From JAQGMV01 sp050260255 (GTDB lineage: Bacteria; Pseudomonadota; Gammaproteobacteria; Burkholderiales; SG8-41), in the NCBI GenBank assembly GCA_050260255.1, contig JBLNBW010000044.1, positions 39,522 to 103,521 of the forward strand: a DNA stretch of 64,000 nucleotides, given 5' to 3'. Both the position numbers and the translations under genes were made by a program. Shown piece by piece: positions 26,442-34,968 of this stretch (positions within the stretch are counted from its first letter, which is position 1; each line of letters begins with the position of its first letter). The notes beneath the pieces are model-generated. The model searched no databases and was not told the DNA's origin. It saw only the letters and a program-made list of their open reading frames with translations.

Positions 26442-27397
26442 GGATCGTTCTTACCGGCGCCAGCTCATTCACGGGACTTTGGCTCACGCGCGCGCTGCTC
26501 GAAGCGGGGCACGAGGTGGTTGCGCCGCTGCGAGGTGAAGAAGGCTCCTACAGCGGGGTTCGCGAGCAGCGGGTGCTATTGCTGCAATCGGCCGGAGCGC
26601 AGCTCGTGTGGAGTTGTCCGTTCGGAAGCGACGCTTTCATCGCCGTGATGGATGACGGAGCCGATGTCCTATGCCACCACGCAGCGCGCGTCGAGAACTA
26701 CAAGAGCATTGATTTCGATGTCCACGGCGCGGTTCACGAAAATACGCGCGGCCTTCAGCAGGTTTTGGCCGTTGGCAAGGCGAACGGCCTGCGGGGGATC
26801 GTCGCGACCGGAAGCGTGTTCGAATATGGCGAGGGCGCAGGGGAAGCGCCGCTGCGCGCGTTCTCGCCGTACGGCCTTTCCAAGGGACTCACGTACGAAA
26901 TCCTCAGGTTTTGGGCCGGCCATTTTCAACTGCCGCTGGGGAAGTTCGTTATCCCCAATCCATTTGGCCCGTACGAGGAACCGCGTTTTTGCGCTTACCT
27001 GCTCCAGTGCTGGGCTCAGGAAAAGACGGCGGTCGTGAAAACGCCGGACTACGTGCGCGATAATATCCACGTTTCGCTGCTTGCCAAGGCATATGCGGAG
27101 TGGGTGACGAACTTCGACTCGCGGTGTCGCGAGACCCGCTTGGGGCCGTCGGGGTACGTGGAAAGTCAAGGCGCGTTCGCCCTGCGATTCGGACGAGAAA
27201 TCGGACGGCGACTCGACATCGCGACGCCACTCGAGCTCGCCGTGCAAAGCGAGTTTTCCGAGCCGTTTGCGCGAATAAATACCGACCGTCTGCGGCATGG
27301 CGAGCTGGGCTGGAACGAGGAAGAAGCGTGGGATGAGCTCGCAGAATACTATCGACAAGTCTATCTGCCGGGCACCCGGCGACGCGCCTCCGCCTAG
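26438..27397 (+). CDS. SDR family NAD(P)-dependent reductase/epimerase
   Basis: 319 residues from TTG at 26438, which overlaps the previous stop. It opens 'RIVLTGASSFTGLWLTRALLEAGHEV' (GXXSFTG nucleotide loop), then 'LCHHAARVENYKSIDFDVH', 'VATGSVFEYGEG' and 'YGLSKG' as the catalytic YXXXK. An earlier in-frame ATG (26342) would run 96 bases into the epimerase gene and adds non-family sequence. It is likely the ketoreductase finishing the CDP-sugar route, by position. Confidence 0.82.
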   Translation: MRIVLTGASSFTGLWLTRALLEAGHEVVAPLRGEEGSYSGVREQRVLLLQSAGAQLVWSCPFGSDAFIAVMDDGADVLCHHAARVENYKSIDFDVHGAVHENTRGLQQVLAVGKANGLRGIVATGSVFEYGEGAGEAPLRAFSPYGLSKGLTYEILRFWAGHFQLPLGKFVIPNPFGPYEEPRFCAYLLQCWAQEKTAVVKTPDYVRDNIHVSLLAKAYAEWVTNFDSRCRETRLGPSGYVESQGAFALRFGREIGRRLDIATPLELAVQSEFSEPFARINTDRLRHGELGWNEEEAWDELAEYYRQVYLPGTRRRASA

Positions 27398-27553
27398 ATC
27401 GCCTTCGATGGCCGGTCGCGCGCCCACGCGGCCTCGAAACGCCGATAGAAACCGCGTTCACAAAAACGAGCGACCCACAGCCTGCGTTCATGCATCATTG
27501 CAAGCTCGAACAACGGCCGCTCCCATGAAGCCCGGCGGGCAAGGAGAAACACG

Positions 27554-28966
27554 TTGAAACTGACATGGTTCAGCGACCGGGCCTCGGGCGTAGGCGCCTG
27601 TCCGGCATGCGGGCACGCCCACTCCACTCGCGTCTTGAAGATCGAGAATCCGGGGAGCGAGGTCGACGGGGCAGTGCTCTCGCAGTGTAGCAACTGCTCG
27701 TCCTGCTTCTACGAGGACGCCGCCCGTTTCATGGTGAATCACTATACCGAAGACCGCGGCGGCGTGACGCTGGCGCATTATCTTCAGATCGGCGCCGGCA
27801 TCGATTCCATGTTGCGCCCGATTCATGCCGTCGAAATGCCGGCCGGCAGTTCGTTGCTTGAAGTCGGCTGCGGTGTGGGATTCTGCGTGGATTACTGGTC
27901 GCGCGTTGCAAAAGGCGAGGCACTGGGCCTGGAGAAGGCGGCGTACGGCAAGGAAGGCGCGCGGCGTCTGGGAGCGAATATACGCGCGGCGTACTTGGGC
28001 GAGCCGGGCGCCTTGGACGGACGCAAATTTGACATCGTCTTCAGCAGTGAAGTGATCGAGCATGTCGCGAATCCTGCGGACTTTCTCCGCCATCTGGCCA
28101 GTGCCGCATCCGACAACGGCGTGGTCGTCTTGACCACACCAGCGGCAAGCTACATACAGCCGAAGAATCCGCAATCCTCGGTTCTCGCGCAGCTCGCACC
28201 CGGATTTCACTACTTCGTGCTGTCGCGCGAGGCACTGGCCGCCTTACTGAGCTCAGCAGGCTTTCGCTTCGTCAACGTTCAGGAGCAAAACGAGCGGCTG
28301 GTTGCGTGGGCGAGCAACAGCCCGTTCCCAGAACCGGACATGAACCGTCTCGGGATGCCCCGTTATCTCGAGTACCTCGAGCTGTTGTCGCAGCGCACCG
28401 ACAAGGATCTGCGCAGCGGCGCGCTTTACCGGCTTTTCAAGGAGCTGGTGAATCTCGGCCAGTATGAGAGAGCGCAGGGGGTTTTCGAGGCGCTGCGCGC
28501 ACTATCGCGCGAGGCCTACGATCTCGATATCGTCGATGTGCCCGTCAATCGCGTGCTCCAGACGTCGAGCTTCGAGGAGCACATGAAGCGAGTGCCGGCA
28601 TGGTTGGGAGGGCTGACCTACTACGCCGGCATGCTTTTCGGTAACCACCATCACGACACTCGCAAGCGGCTCACATACTTCGAGGCGGCCACCCGCATAC
28701 TGCGCCACGAGATCGAGCTCAACGAGATGTTTGCACAGGAAGCGCAAAGCCTGTTGCAGACGTCGGATTTCCATTATCGCCAGTCGCTCATTGACAACCT
28801 GGTTGAGGAATTGCCGCGTGCCTTGGAGGGCAGCTGGGAGACGCGGCTGCGCGCGGAGTTCGCAAAATTGGCGAACAATCCGTTCGTGGCACCACCCGCG
28901 GATGCGGAGCAGCAGCCGCCCCGAAAAATACGCCTGTTCGGGCGCAAGCGAATGAACGGTGAATGA
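27554..28966 (+). CDS. class I SAM methyltransferase with N-terminal Cys cluster
   Basis: 470 residues from TTG at 27554, which has a strong AAGGAG ribosome site. Residues 16-60 carry CXXC (CPAC) and CXXCXXC (CSNCSSC), a probable zinc-binding finger as in sugar C-methyltransferases. Then comes the SAM domain with 'LLEVGCGVGFCVDYW', 'DIVFSSEVIEHV' and 'NGVVVLTTPAASY'. The last 230 residues are a helical region with no family I recognise. Position after the CDP-sugar genes suggests methylation of a sugar, or a chain-capping role near the exporter. Function not certain. Confidence 0.85.
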   Translation: MKLTWFSDRASGVGACPACGHAHSTRVLKIENPGSEVDGAVLSQCSNCSSCFYEDAARFMVNHYTEDRGGVTLAHYLQIGAGIDSMLRPIHAVEMPAGSSLLEVGCGVGFCVDYWSRVAKGEALGLEKAAYGKEGARRLGANIRAAYLGEPGALDGRKFDIVFSSEVIEHVANPADFLRHLASAASDNGVVVLTTPAASYIQPKNPQSSVLAQLAPGFHYFVLSREALAALLSSAGFRFVNVQEQNERLVAWASNSPFPEPDMNRLGMPRYLEYLELLSQRTDKDLRSGALYRLFKELVNLGQYERAQGVFEALRALSREAYDLDIVDVPVNRVLQTSSFEEHMKRVPAWLGGLTYYAGMLFGNHHHDTRKRLTYFEAATRILRHEIELNEMFAQEAQSLLQTSDFHYRQSLIDNLVEELPRALEGSWETRLRAEFAKLANNPFVAPPADAEQQPPRKIRLFGRKRMNGE

Positions 28967-28990
28967 CATCGCAAAAAGTGAGTCGAGGCA

Positions 28991-29791
28991 ATGAGCGTGT
29001 TTAGGCAGCGGCTCGTGGCCGCCATTCGCGACGTTCGCGACGGCATAGCGAGTATCTACGTGTGGCCGATGCTCGGATGGCTGGAGATCAAGCAGCGCTA
29101 CCGCCGCTCGACGCTCGGGCCCTTTTGGCTCACTCTGAGCACGGCCGTCGTGATCCTGGGAATGGGTCCCCTTTACGGCAGGCTGTTCAACCAGGACTTG
29201 TCTGCGTACTTTCCGTTTCTCGCGGTTAGCATCGTCCTGTGGTCGCTCATGAGCACGCTGATTACCGACTCGTGCACTGCATTCATCTCGGCCGAGGGGT
29301 ACATCAAGGACCTCAAGCTGCCGTACACCGTGCATGTGCTGCGTATCGTCTGGCGCAATCTCATCATGTTTGCGCACAACCTCATAGCGGTCCTCGTCGT
29401 ACTGGCAATTTTCCGTCCCCATTGGGGTCCGAGCCTCGTGCTCGTTCCCGTCGGTGTGCTGCTCATCGCGATAAACGGCGTGTGGTTCGGCATTCTGCTC
29501 GGGCTCCTGTGCACGCGTTTTCGTGACATACCGCAGGTGGTTGCGAGCCTGCTGCAGCTTGCGTTCTTTCTCACGCCCATCTTGTGGAGACCGACGATGC
29601 TCGGAAAATACCAGTGGGCGCTCGACCTCAATCCGCTCTACGTCTTCATGGAAATCGTGCGCGCTCCGTTGCTCGGCGAGGAAACCCGCGTGAAGCTCTG
29701 GCTGCTTGCATTGCTCATCACGGGAATAGGCTGGGTCATCTCCATGCTATTGTTTGCTCGCTTCCGCACCCGCATCGCATACTGGTTGTAA
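28991..29791 (+). CDS. ABC transporter permease for polysaccharide export (Wzm-like), system 1
   Basis: 266 residues, about six membrane helices of the ABC-2 type. It opens with a cytoplasmic stretch containing 'WLEIKQRYRRSTLGPFWLTLS', characteristic of Wzm/RfbA/KpsM permeases, and ends 'VISMLLFARFRTRIAYWL'. It moves undecaprenyl-linked glycan across the inner membrane together with the ATPase 3 bases downstream. Another complete Wzm/Wzt pair lies at 41464-43559. Confidence 0.93.
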   Translation: MSVFRQRLVAAIRDVRDGIASIYVWPMLGWLEIKQRYRRSTLGPFWLTLSTAVVILGMGPLYGRLFNQDLSAYFPFLAVSIVLWSLMSTLITDSCTAFISAEGYIKDLKLPYTVHVLRIVWRNLIMFAHNLIAVLVVLAIFRPHWGPSLVLVPVGVLLIAINGVWFGILLGLLCTRFRDIPQVVASLLQLAFFLTPILWRPTMLGKYQWALDLNPLYVFMEIVRAPLLGEETRVKLWLLALLITGIGWVISMLLFARFRTRIAYWL

Positions 29792-29794
29792 CAG

Positions 29795-30544
29795 ATGGCG
29801 CATATCAAAGCCGAGGATGTCACGGTCGAGTTCCCCATTTACGACGGGGTAAAGAGCCGCTCTCTCAAGAAGCGCTTCATCCATGCAGCGACCGGCGGCC
29901 TGGTCGCGCGTGATGTAAGCGAGCGGGTGGTGATCCGTGCGCTCGACAAGGTGAGCTTCGAATTGAAGGATGGCGATCGCCTCGGACTGGTCGGACACAA
30001 CGGCTCGGGCAAATCGACGTTGCTCCGCACTATAGCGGGCGCGTACGAGCCGGTCGGCGGAACGATGCAGGTGACCGGGCGCATCGCCTCGATGCTCAGC
30101 ATCACCCTCGGGATGGATCCGGAGGCGACCGGCTACGAGAACATCTTTCTGCGGGCGACGGTGATGGGCTTCAAGCCCCGGGAGATCGCGCCGCTCGTTG
30201 ATCAGATCGCCGAATTCTCGGATCTCGGTGAGTACATCAACATGCCGCTGCGCACTTACTCGAGCGGCATGTCGATGCGCCTGGCCTTCGCAATATCGAC
30301 CAGCGTCGATGCGGATATCGTTTTAATGGACGAATGGCTGAGCGCTGGAGATGCGGCTTTCGCCGAAAAAGCCCACCAGCGCCTGACTCGCATGATCAGC
30401 AAAGCGAAAATTCTCGTCCTCGCGTCTCATGATGAAAACTTGTTGCGCAATAACTGCAGCCGGATCATGCGTCTGGAGCACGGTCGCATAGCGCACCTGC
30501 AGAATATAGAGACGAACGGGACCGGCGCTGTGGCGACAGCGTAG
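29795..30544 (+). CDS. ABC transporter ATP-binding protein for polysaccharide export (Wzt-like, short), system 1
   Basis: 249 residues. Walker A 'GHNGSGKSTLL', Q-loop region 'ITLGMDPEATGYENIFLRA', signature 'TYSSGMSMRLAFAIST' (the degenerate SSGM of Wzt/KpsT), Walker B 'IVLMDEWLSAGD'. The N-terminus 'VEFPIYDGVKSRSLKK' is typical of this subfamily. It lacks the C-terminal glycan-binding extension present in the system 2 ATPase, suggesting that export does not need end-group recognition by Wzt. Confidence 0.94.
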   Translation: MAHIKAEDVTVEFPIYDGVKSRSLKKRFIHAATGGLVARDVSERVVIRALDKVSFELKDGDRLGLVGHNGSGKSTLLRTIAGAYEPVGGTMQVTGRIASMLSITLGMDPEATGYENIFLRATVMGFKPREIAPLVDQIAEFSDLGEYINMPLRTYSSGMSMRLAFAISTSVDADIVLMDEWLSAGDAAFAEKAHQRLTRMISKAKILVLASHDENLLRNNCSRIMRLEHGRIAHLQNIETNGTGAVATA

Positions 30545-30651
30545 TATTCCGGGGCCGCTCGACGGCGCGACGCGAGGCGGCTCCGCGTGCGGCGCTGCTG
30601 CGTTACCGCGGGCGAAAAAAAGGTCGGCAATAGAGGAATACAGAATCAATT

Positions 30652-31773
30652 ATGAGACTTCCGCGTCCACTCCGCCGCTTCGGTCTTTTGCTGCTCGCTC
30701 CGATGATGGTCATCATCGTCGGTTATTACTACGCCATCGCGTACCTGCGATATTGGTTGACGCCGAGGGAGCCGCTGCCGCAATCGGCCCGTGCCGTCAC
30801 CGCCTCCCATTCGCACATGGCGATCGTCGCCCTTCATCAGGTAGGCGTGCTCTGCCGGAACTGCGAACAAATGCTCGTCGAACTCGCCGCGCGGGGTGTC
30901 GGCCTCATCGTCATCAACAACGGTGCGTTACCGGACAGCGAGGCCCGCGGTATACGAGGTCTCGCGCTCATGTACCACGAACGCAAGCCGGGGCTGGGCC
31001 GGGATTTCGCCTCCTACAAGCTCGGGGTGCGCATCATCCAGCACATGATTGAACGAGGCGCTGCGGATCCGACGCGCATCATTTTCGCCAACGATTCGGT
31101 ACTTGTGCTGCGTGCGCGCTATCGCGCGTTTCTCGAACGCTTCCTTGCGGAAGCTGCCCCTGTGGTTGGCGTAACGGAAACGACGGAAAAGAACTACCAC
31201 ATATCCTCGTGGTTGTTTTCGGTATCCCGCGACGTGTGGGAGCAACCCTTTTTCAAGCGTTACTGGGCCAAGCTGCGCCCGATACATTGCAGACTGCACA
31301 CGATTCGAGCGGGCGAGCTGCGTTTCTCCGCCATGTTGACGTACAACAAAGTGCCCATCTCGCTCATGTATCCGGCGTCCGTGTTCATCAAGGCGCTCGC
31401 GCAGCTGCCCCAGACCAATATAGAAGAGACGCTGCAGTATCTGCCCTACGGGTTCCTTCGGGCTGAGCCCGGCGTCCTTGCGGCAGAAAAGTTCAAGGAC
31501 GTCCGATGGACTCTGCTCGCCGCGCAGCACGGCATCAATCAGACGGCCTTCTGGCAGCTCGCCGGCCTTTTGCACGTCGATTTTCCTTTCGTGAAGAAGG
31601 ACGTCTATTACCGGGGCGTCTTTTCGCTCACGCAGATGCGCCTTTTTTTCGACGCGTTCAACGGCCTGCCGGAAGCGGACAAGCAATACATCATGGACAA
31701 GGTCATGGCAGTGAGGGATCCGCACACCTTCCGGCCACTGGAGAAGCTGCGGTACCTCGCCGGCCTCGAATGA
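30652..31773 (+). CDS. RgpF-like (rhamnan synthesis protein F family) protein
   Basis: 373 residues. One N-terminal membrane segment (about 10-32) is followed by the RgpF signature region: 'GRDFASYKLGVRII', 'IIFANDSVLVL', 'VGVTETTEKNYHISSWLF' and 'FFKRYWAKLRP'. RgpF proteins act in synthesis of rhamnose-rich cell-wall or LPS glycans and are probable glycosyltransferases. Fits a rhamnose-containing polymer made with rmlA/rmlC. The downstream GT2 start overlaps its stop (ATGA). Confidence 0.8.
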   Translation: MRLPRPLRRFGLLLLAPMMVIIVGYYYAIAYLRYWLTPREPLPQSARAVTASHSHMAIVALHQVGVLCRNCEQMLVELAARGVGLIVINNGALPDSEARGIRGLALMYHERKPGLGRDFASYKLGVRIIQHMIERGAADPTRIIFANDSVLVLRARYRAFLERFLAEAAPVVGVTETTEKNYHISSWLFSVSRDVWEQPFFKRYWAKLRPIHCRLHTIRAGELRFSAMLTYNKVPISLMYPASVFIKALAQLPQTNIEETLQYLPYGFLRAEPGVLAAEKFKDVRWTLLAAQHGINQTAFWQLAGLLHVDFPFVKKDVYYRGVFSLTQMRLFFDAFNGLPEADKQYIMDKVMAVRDPHTFRPLEKLRYLAGLE

Positions 31774-32780
31774 GCGAAGCACGCGTGGAGCCTTACCGAC
31801 CGGCCAGCGGCGAATCAGCCGCCATCGTCATCGTGAACTGGAACGGCGGCGGACTGCTCCATCGATGCCTCGCCGCCGTGTCGGCGCAAACGGTGCCGCC
31901 TGCACGCGTGCTCATCGTGGACAACGCGAGCACCGACGGATCTTGCGACGATCTCGCCGCTCGCTATCCGCAGGTCGAACTGATCAAGCTCGACCGGAAT
32001 GTCGGCTTCGCCGCTGCCAACAATGTCGCAGCGTCGCGTGCGACGGACTGCAAGTGGCTTGCGTTGCTCAACCCGGACGCTTTTCCAGACCCAAGCTGGC
32101 TCGAGGCGCTTTTGCTCGCAGCAAGCAAGCACCCGAACGATGTGTGCTTTGGTTCCAGGCTGCTGCAGGCCGATGCGCCGCAAATGCTCGATGGCGTGGG
32201 GGATGTCTATCACTTCAGCGGTCTCGTATGGCGCGAGGCGAGGGGCCGCACCATGTCCGACCGGTACCTTAAGGAGCGCGAGATCTTCTCACCCTGTGCC
32301 GCGGCCGCACTCTACCGACGCGACGTCTTCGTCGCGCTCGGCGGCTTCGACGAGGACTACTTCTGCTACGTCGAAGACGTCGATTTCGGCTTCCGGCTAA
32401 GGCTTATGGGTCACCGCTGCCTGTACGTGCCGGGCGCCGTCGTGCTGCACAAGGGGTCGGCGCTCTCGGGCCGGCGGAGCGAGTTCGCGATTTATCACGG
32501 CCATCGCAATTTGATGTGGACGTTCGTGAAAAACATGCCGGGTGCCTTGTTCTGGCTTCTGCTGCCCGTGCACGTGATCGTTGAAGTGGTGACCGTTTTG
32601 CTGCTCGCGTGCCTGGGTCACGGTCGGGTGGCGCTGAGGGCGAAGATCGACGCGCTCCGTGGGCTGCCCCACATATGGAAAAAGCGCACTGCCCTGCAAT
32701 CGGCACGCGTCGTGCGGCCAGTAGACCTCGCCCGCGCACTGCATCTGTCGATCAGGCGTTCCGACCTGTCGCTAAGGTAG
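31770..32780 (+). CDS. glycosyltransferase family 2
   Basis: 336 residues from ATG at 31770, overlapping the previous stop by four bases. GT-A domain with 'AIVIVNWNGGGLLHRCLAAV', 'VDNASTDGSCD', 'NVGFAAANNVAA', 'LLNPDAFPDPSWL' and the acceptor motif 'GGFDEDYFCYVEDVDFGFRLRL'. A hydrophobic C-terminal segment ('WLLLPVHVIVEVVTVLLLACL') may hold it at the membrane. This resembles rhamnosyltransferases of the WbbL type. The longer open frame upstream is a shadow of the RgpF-like gene. Confidence 0.9.
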   Translation: MSEARVEPYRPASGESAAIVIVNWNGGGLLHRCLAAVSAQTVPPARVLIVDNASTDGSCDDLAARYPQVELIKLDRNVGFAAANNVAASRATDCKWLALLNPDAFPDPSWLEALLLAASKHPNDVCFGSRLLQADAPQMLDGVGDVYHFSGLVWREARGRTMSDRYLKEREIFSPCAAAALYRRDVFVALGGFDEDYFCYVEDVDFGFRLRLMGHRCLYVPGAVVLHKGSALSGRRSEFAIYHGHRNLMWTFVKNMPGALFWLLLPVHVIVEVVTVLLLACLGHGRVALRAKIDALRGLPHIWKKRTALQSARVVRPVDLARALHLSIRRSDLSLR

Positions 32781-32913
32781 CTTCCCCACCGCCGCCATAT
32801 CGACGGCTTTGACCCTTCCTCGCGCTTCGCCGCTTTTCAAACCAGAAGCGCGATCGAGGCGCCGGTTCGTGTTTGCTTTATACTTCGGGCGCTTATTCGA
32901 CGAAGTACTACTG

Positions 32914-33873
32914 ATGAAAATCGCCAACAGAAAAAGGGTGCTTGTCACCGGGGGAGCCGGATTCCTGGGTTCGCACTTGTGCGAGCGCCTGCTCAACGAC
33001 GGCTGTGACGTCCTCTGCGCCGACAACTTCTACAGCGGAACGAAGGACAATATCGCGCACATGATCGGCAATCCGCGCTTCGAGCTGATTCGGCACGATG
33101 TGACCTTTCCGCTGTACGTGGAGGTCGACGAGATCTTCAATCTCGCATGCCCCGCGTCGCCGGTTCACTATCAATTCGACCCGGTGCAGACCACTAAAAC
33201 CAGCGTGCACGGTGCCATCAACATGCTGGGATTAGCAAAGCGCGTGCATGCGAAGATTTTCCAGGCATCGACGAGCGAGGTTTACGGCGACCCGACCGTT
33301 CATCCCCAGACCGAAGCGTACTGGGGCAATGTGAACCCGATCGGCATCCGCTCGTGTTACGACGAAGGCAAGCGCTGCGCCGAAACGTTGTTTTTCGATT
33401 ACTACCGCCAGCATGGCGTCACCATCAAGGTCGCACGGATCTTCAACACCTATGGTCCGCGGATGCATCCCAACGACGGCCGGGTCGTATCGAACTTCAT
33501 CGTTCAGGCTCTGCGGGGCGAGGACGTCACTATTTATGGCGACGGCTCCCAAACCCGCTCGTTCTGCTACGTCGACGACCTCATCGACGCCTTTGTGCGT
33601 TTCATGGCGACCGATAGAGACTTGCCGGGCCCCATTAACCTCGGTAATCCGGCAGAGTTCACCATCCGGGAGCTCGCCGAACTGGTCATCGAGCTCACCG
33701 GCTCGCGCTCGCGCCTGGTCGTAAAGCCGCTGCCTTCGGACGATCCCAAGCAGCGCCAGCCCGACATCACGCTTGCGCGCGAAAAGCTCTCGTGGGAGCC
33801 GAAAACTGCACTACACGTAGGCCTGCGACGTACCATCGGGTATTTCAAGGACCTGCTGGCTGGTAATGCCTGA
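32914..33873 (+). CDS. UDP-glucuronate decarboxylase (UDP-xylose synthase)
   Basis: 319 residues. Extended SDR with 'VLVTGGAGFLGSHLCERLL', 'FNLACPASPVHYQFDPVQT', 'MLGLAKRVHAKIFQASTSEVYGDP', 'YWGNVNPIGIRSCYDEGKRCAETL' (YXXXK) and 'RIFNTYGPRMHPNDGRVVSNFI', which is the Uxs signature. It converts UDP-GlcA to UDP-xylose with NAD+. The ATG at 32914 precedes the Rossmann motif; earlier in-frame codons are not family-like. No UDP-glucose dehydrogenase is in the window, so UDP-GlcA must come from elsewhere. Confidence 0.93.
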   Translation: MKIANRKRVLVTGGAGFLGSHLCERLLNDGCDVLCADNFYSGTKDNIAHMIGNPRFELIRHDVTFPLYVEVDEIFNLACPASPVHYQFDPVQTTKTSVHGAINMLGLAKRVHAKIFQASTSEVYGDPTVHPQTEAYWGNVNPIGIRSCYDEGKRCAETLFFDYYRQHGVTIKVARIFNTYGPRMHPNDGRVVSNFIVQALRGEDVTIYGDGSQTRSFCYVDDLIDAFVRFMATDRDLPGPINLGNPAEFTIRELAELVIELTGSRSRLVVKPLPSDDPKQRQPDITLAREKLSWEPKTALHVGLRRTIGYFKDLLAGNA

Positions 33874-33939
33874 TGCGTCGTCCCCGCTGCGCCGCACGCG
33901 CGGCAGCTCACGTGAACCAAACGCCTGCATATTGATTCC

Positions 33940-34944
33940 ATGAACAAAATACTCGTCACCGGTGGCGCTGGGTATATCGGCTCACACACCGTCGTTGAGC
34001 TGCTCGATCGCGGCTGGGATGTCATCGTCCTCGATAATTTTGCCGGCAGCAGACGCAGTGTCATCGAACGACTCAAGCAAATCGCAAAGCGGAGCTTCGA
34101 CCTGGTTGAAGCCGACGTGCGCGACAAGAGCGCAATCGACTCGGTGTTCAGCACGCACCCTATCGACGCCGTAATCCATTTCGCAGCGCTGAAGGCGGTC
34201 GGCGAATCGTTCGACCTGCCGCTCGACTACTACGAAACCAATGTAGCGGGGACACTCAATGTGCTGAAGGCCATGCGCGATCACGGCGTGAAGCGCTTCG
34301 TGTTCAGTTCGTCGGCAACCGTATACGGCCATCCACGCGAGAACCCGATTCGCGAGGATTTTCCGTTATGCGCTACCAATCCTTACGGCCGCACCAAAAT
34401 CGTCGTCGAGGACGTGTTGCGCGACGTTTACGCTTCGGACAAAACCTGGAGCATCGCCCTGCTGCGTTACTTCAACCCGACCGGGGCGCACAGCAGCGGA
34501 CTCATAGGGGAAAACCCGCGCGGTATTCCGAACAACTTGATGCCGTACATCGCGCAAGTCGCCTCGGGGCGCCTGTCGCAACTGACCGTCTTTGGAAACG
34601 ACTATCCGACCGCGGACGGCACCGGCGTGCGCGACTACATACACGTCGTCGATCTCGCGATAGGGCATGTCAAAGCGCTCGAGCTGCTCAACAGCGGGCC
34701 CGGGCTTCGTACATACAATTTGGGCACCGGCCGCGGCTACAGCGTGATGGAAATGATCGCCGCATTCGAGACCGCTACGGGCAGTCCCATTCCGTACAAA
34801 GTGGTCGGACGCCGCCCGGGTGATATCGCGACCTGCTATGCCGATCCCACACTCGCCCAGAATGAGATGGGCTGGAAAGCGCAACGTGGCATCGTCGAGA
34901 TGTGCGCCGATGCCTGGCGCTGGCAACAGAATTGTCCCGACTGA
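33940..34944 (+). CDS. galE: UDP-glucose 4-epimerase
   Basis: 334 residues, full GalE length. 'ILVTGGAGYIGSHTVVELL', 'VIHFAALKAVGES', 'SSSATVYG', catalytic 'YGRTK', and 'RYFNPTGAHSSGLIGENPRGIPNNLMPYI' mark GalE rather than other SDRs. It interconverts UDP-Glc and UDP-Gal (or the GlcNAc forms). Last gene of block A; it converges with the GT4 gene 24 bases away. Confidence 0.95.
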   Translation: MNKILVTGGAGYIGSHTVVELLDRGWDVIVLDNFAGSRRSVIERLKQIAKRSFDLVEADVRDKSAIDSVFSTHPIDAVIHFAALKAVGESFDLPLDYYETNVAGTLNVLKAMRDHGVKRFVFSSSATVYGHPRENPIREDFPLCATNPYGRTKIVVEDVLRDVYASDKTWSIALLRYFNPTGAHSSGLIGENPRGIPNNLMPYIAQVASGRLSQLTVFGNDYPTADGTGVRDYIHVVDLAIGHVKALELLNSGPGLRTYNLGTGRGYSVMEMIAAFETATGSPIPYKVVGRRPGDIATCYADPTLAQNEMGWKAQRGIVEMCADAWRWQQNCPD

Positions 34945-34968
34945 GGAGCCGACGGCGTGAGGGCCTAC

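Noticed and set aside
32914..33873. Possible RmlB (dTDP-glucose 4,6-dehydratase)
   Set aside because: The LACPASPVHY, TSEVYGD, YWGNVNPIGIRSCYDEGKR and NTYGPRM blocks are those of UDP-glucuronate decarboxylase.
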